7,151 bases of DNA from positions 1 through 7,151 of the forward strand of contig JANXSH010000451.1 of assembly GCA_025356615.1 (NCBI GenBank), in the 5' to 3' direction. Under the pieces are notes generated by a model, which was not told the DNA's origin, searched no databases, and saw nothing but the letters and a program-made list of their open reading frames with translations. The translations under genes and the position numbers were made by a program. The stretch comes from Planctomycetia bacterium. GTDB lineage: Bacteria; Planctomycetota; Planctomycetia; Gemmatales; Gemmataceae. This document shows, in pieces, positions 5,681-7,151 of this stretch (its first letter is position 1; every line of letters begins with the position of its first letter).

Positions 5681-5696
5681 TGGCTCGAGTTTTGCT
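5681..5696 (+). promoter_or_regulatory. Sigma-54-type (-24/-12) promoter candidate
   Basis: TGGCTCG-AGTT-TTGCT matches the sigma-54 consensus TGGCACG-N4-TTGCW with one substitution and the exact GG-N10-GC spacing (GG 5682-5683, GC 5694-5695). Transcription would start near 5707, giving a leader of about 86 nt before ATG 5793. No comparable sigma-70 pair was found here. If real, expression needs an AAA+ enhancer-binding protein; no obvious enhancer dyad was recognised upstream. Confidence 0.55.
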
Positions 5697-5745
5697 TGCG
5701 TTTATTCTATGAACTGCCTAAAATGGGGCAGATGGGGTTCTACCA

Positions 5746-5764
5746 CGCGGGGGTTCGCCTCGCG
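5746..5764 (+). promoter_or_regulatory. Leader hairpin upstream of the Tyr-rich protein gene
   Basis: CGCGGGGGTTCGCCTCGCG folds into a 7-bp stem (one G-U) with a five-base GTTCG loop, between the putative transcription start and the ribosome-binding site. A smaller stem, CTGCC/GGCAG, lies at 5714-5731. Without a T-run this is more likely an mRNA 5' stability or translation element than a terminator. It may equally be chance in GC-rich DNA. Confidence 0.3.
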
Positions 5765-5781
5765 GCCTGACCTACGCATCT

Positions 5782-5786
5782 GGAGG
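5782..5786 (+). promoter_or_regulatory. Ribosome-binding site deciding the start at 5793
   Basis: GGAGG, 6 nt before ATG 5793, directly precedes a textbook signal peptide. It rules against the in-frame ATG at 5709, which would put 28 non-hydrophobic residues in front of the signal. Confidence 0.85.
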
Positions 5787-5792
5787 GTAGAT

Positions 5793-7121
5793 ATGTTCAC
5801 GTCTCAACGGTCTCTCCTGCTCGTCGCCCTGGTGATGGGGCTTGTCGCGTCGCAACTCCACGCCCAGGGCAACAATCCCGCGCGATACGGCGGTCCCCTC
5901 CAGATCAATCTCAACCCGCAAATCCGTCCGGGCCTGTCTCTTCAACAGGCGGCCTACAACACGGCCGTACTCGGCCGCGCGTATCAGCAGGTTCCTGCGT
6001 ATGCACTCGGCTACAATCCGTACCTCCAGAACGGCTACCCGAGCGGCCCCGCGCTGGCCCCCGGTCCGTTCGTGGGTAGCCCCTACGCGGCGAGCGCGTA
6101 TGGGGCGAGCCCCTACGCGCTATCGACCTCCCCCAGTTACAACCCCTACACGGGGACCGGTTCGCTCGGCAACTCGCCGTATTCGCTCTCGACGACAGGC
6201 TCCGCCTACGGGTCCCCTTACAGCGCTTACAACTCCCCCAACTACGGTGGCTACCAAGACCCCGTCGGCGCGGAGCTCCAGGGGCAAGCCGCACTGACGG
6301 CCGCCTCGGGGGCCTATCAGGTCAACATCCAGCAGGCCCGCATCCTGCGTCAGCAGGCCCGCCAGGCGAGCCTCGACACGACCCGCCGTCGGATCGAACT
6401 CGAGAACTGGTATCGGTCGATGCAGCCGACCCCACAACAACTCCGCGACCAACAGGCCGCTGCGGAACTCACGACGGCGCGCAAGGAGGCCCCGGACACC
6501 GACATCACCTCCGGCAAGGCGCTCAACGTCCTACTCCGCAGCATCCAGCGTAGCCCCGCACTCAACCTCGCCGCCAGCATGCCCATCGACGAGGACAACC
6601 TCAAGCAGATCAACCTCGCCGGTGCCGGAACGACTGGCAACGTCGGCATGCTCAAGGACGTGACCAAGATCAGCTGGCCCGAAACCCTGCAAGATTCCAG
6701 CTACGAGAAGCAGAGGAAGCGCCTCAACCAGAATCTCGTCCATGCCGTCACCATCTTGAAGGACGGCGACCCGGTGCCGGAGAGTACCTTGAAGGACATT
6801 CGCGCCGACTACAAGTCGATCAACGACAAGATCAACGAAGGGGCCGACGAACTCTCCGCCGGCCAATACATCGAGTCTCGTCGCTTCCTCAATCAGCTCA
6901 ACCAGGCGATTCGTGCCCTCGGCGACAAGAACGTCGGGAAGCACTTCAACAAGACCTGGGCCGCGAAAGGCAAGAACGTAGCCGAGCTGGTCGCCCACCT
7001 GACCAAGGAAGGCTTGGGCTTCGCCGCCGCCGCCCCCGGCGACGAGGCGGCCTACAAGGCCCTCTACCTCGCCATGCGTCAGTTCGAGGCCGGCCTGGCA
7101 ACGGCCCAGACGCCGAAGTAG
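5793..7121 (+). CDS. Exported Tyr/Ser/Pro/Gly-rich protein of unknown function
   Basis: A 442-residue exported protein I cannot assign to a named family; proteins of this look occur in planctomycetes. Residues 1-24 are a Sec signal (SQRS, hydrophobic core LLLVALVMGLVA, LHA|Q cleavage). Residues about 66-154 are low-complexity and rich in Tyr, Ser, Pro, Gly and Ala, with repeated SPY (96-98, 106-108, 128-130, 141-143) and NPY (75-77, 117-119) units. Residues about 160-230 are Gln/Arg/Ala-rich and probably helical or coiled-coil. Residues about 240-442 form a more ordinary folded domain, including LLRSIQRSP, ISWPETLQD and two long helical stretches (316-380). I see no Cys in the whole protein, no membrane anchor after the signal and no catalytic motif. 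A structural, cell-surface or matrix role is plausible but inferred. A sigma-54-type promoter and a structured leader precede it. Confidence 0.88.
   Translation: MFTSQRSLLLVALVMGLVASQLHAQGNNPARYGGPLQINLNPQIRPGLSLQQAAYNTAVLGRAYQQVPAYALGYNPYLQNGYPSGPALAPGPFVGSPYAASAYGASPYALSTSPSYNPYTGTGSLGNSPYSLSTTGSAYGSPYSAYNSPNYGGYQDPVGAELQGQAALTAASGAYQVNIQQARILRQQARQASLDTTRRRIELENWYRSMQPTPQQLRDQQAAAELTTARKEAPDTDITSGKALNVLLRSIQRSPALNLAASMPIDEDNLKQINLAGAGTTGNVGMLKDVTKISWPETLQDSSYEKQRKRLNQNLVHAVTILKDGDPVPESTLKDIRADYKSINDKINEGADELSAGQYIESRRFLNQLNQAIRALGDKNVGKHFNKTWAAKGKNVAELVAHLTKEGLGFAAAAPGDEAAYKALYLAMRQFEAGLATAQTPK
6078..6119 (+). repeat. Coding direct repeat in the Tyr-rich region
   Basis: AGCCCCTACGCG occurs at 6078-6089 and 6108-6119, a 30-bp (10-codon) period encoding successive SPYA units. 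It is a nucleotide trace of repeat expansion in the low-complexity segment. Confidence 0.75.
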
Positions 7122-7151
7122 ACGGGTGATTTCGCAAGAAGGTGTAGCCGC

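Noticed and set aside
5709..5792. Upstream in-frame ATG giving a 470-residue Tyr-rich protein
   Set aside because: It would put 28 polar/aromatic residues before the signal peptide and nearly coincides with the predicted transcription start near 5707; ATG 5793 has GGAGG.

Overview
The window looks like chromosomal DNA from a high-GC bacterium, most likely a planctomycete of the Gemmata type. This is inferred from gene content, not from a marker gene: a twin-arginine-exported Gfo/Idh/MocA oxidoreductase of the planctomycete style, a eukaryote-like dual-specificity phosphatase, a stand-alone GGQ release-factor-like protein and a Tyr/Ser/Pro/Gly-rich exported protein. Genes are compact, GC is roughly 60-65%, and both strands are used. 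No tRNA, rRNA, CRISPR array, transposase or phage gene was seen.

Layout. (1) Positions 2-322, plus strand: the last 106 codons of an unrecognised gene with lower GC than the rest. (2) 323-597: non-coding stretch between convergent genes, with GC-rich hairpins only. (3) 598-1626, minus: exported SurA/PpiC-type parvulin. (4) 1627-1811: divergent intergenic region. (5) 1812-3179, plus: twin-arginine-signal Gfo/Idh/MocA oxidoreductase. (6) 3187-3321: a striking element of two perfect 49-bp inverted arms around a 37-bp spacer, each arm built from two smaller palindromes; its right edge touches the ribosome-binding site of the next gene. (7) 3337-3873, plus: GGQ-domain release-factor-like protein with an HTH-like C-terminal part. 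(8) 3948-4421, plus: DUSP23/VHZ-like phosphatase. (9) 4425-4727, minus: small coiled-coil-like hypothetical protein, convergent with gene 8 with only 3 bp between stop codons. (10) 4728-4882: AT-rich divergent regulatory region with an 18-bp dyad and a minus-strand promoter candidate. (11) 4883-5605, plus: YfcE/MJ0936-like metallophosphoesterase. (12) 5606-5792: contains a very good sigma-54-type promoter match and a structured leader. (13) 5793-7121, plus: exported, cysteine-free low-complexity protein of unknown function.

How the parts relate. The GGQ protein and the phosphatase may share a transcript (same strand, 74 bp apart). Three products appear to be exported (parvulin, oxidoreductase, Tyr-rich protein), so a folding role for the parvulin on exported proteins is plausible, but nothing in the sequence links these genes directly. 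I do not see a recognisable new multi-gene system. The strongest leads are the long inverted-repeat element, the sigma-54-type promoter in front of the Tyr-rich exported protein, and the GGQ protein's C-terminal module.
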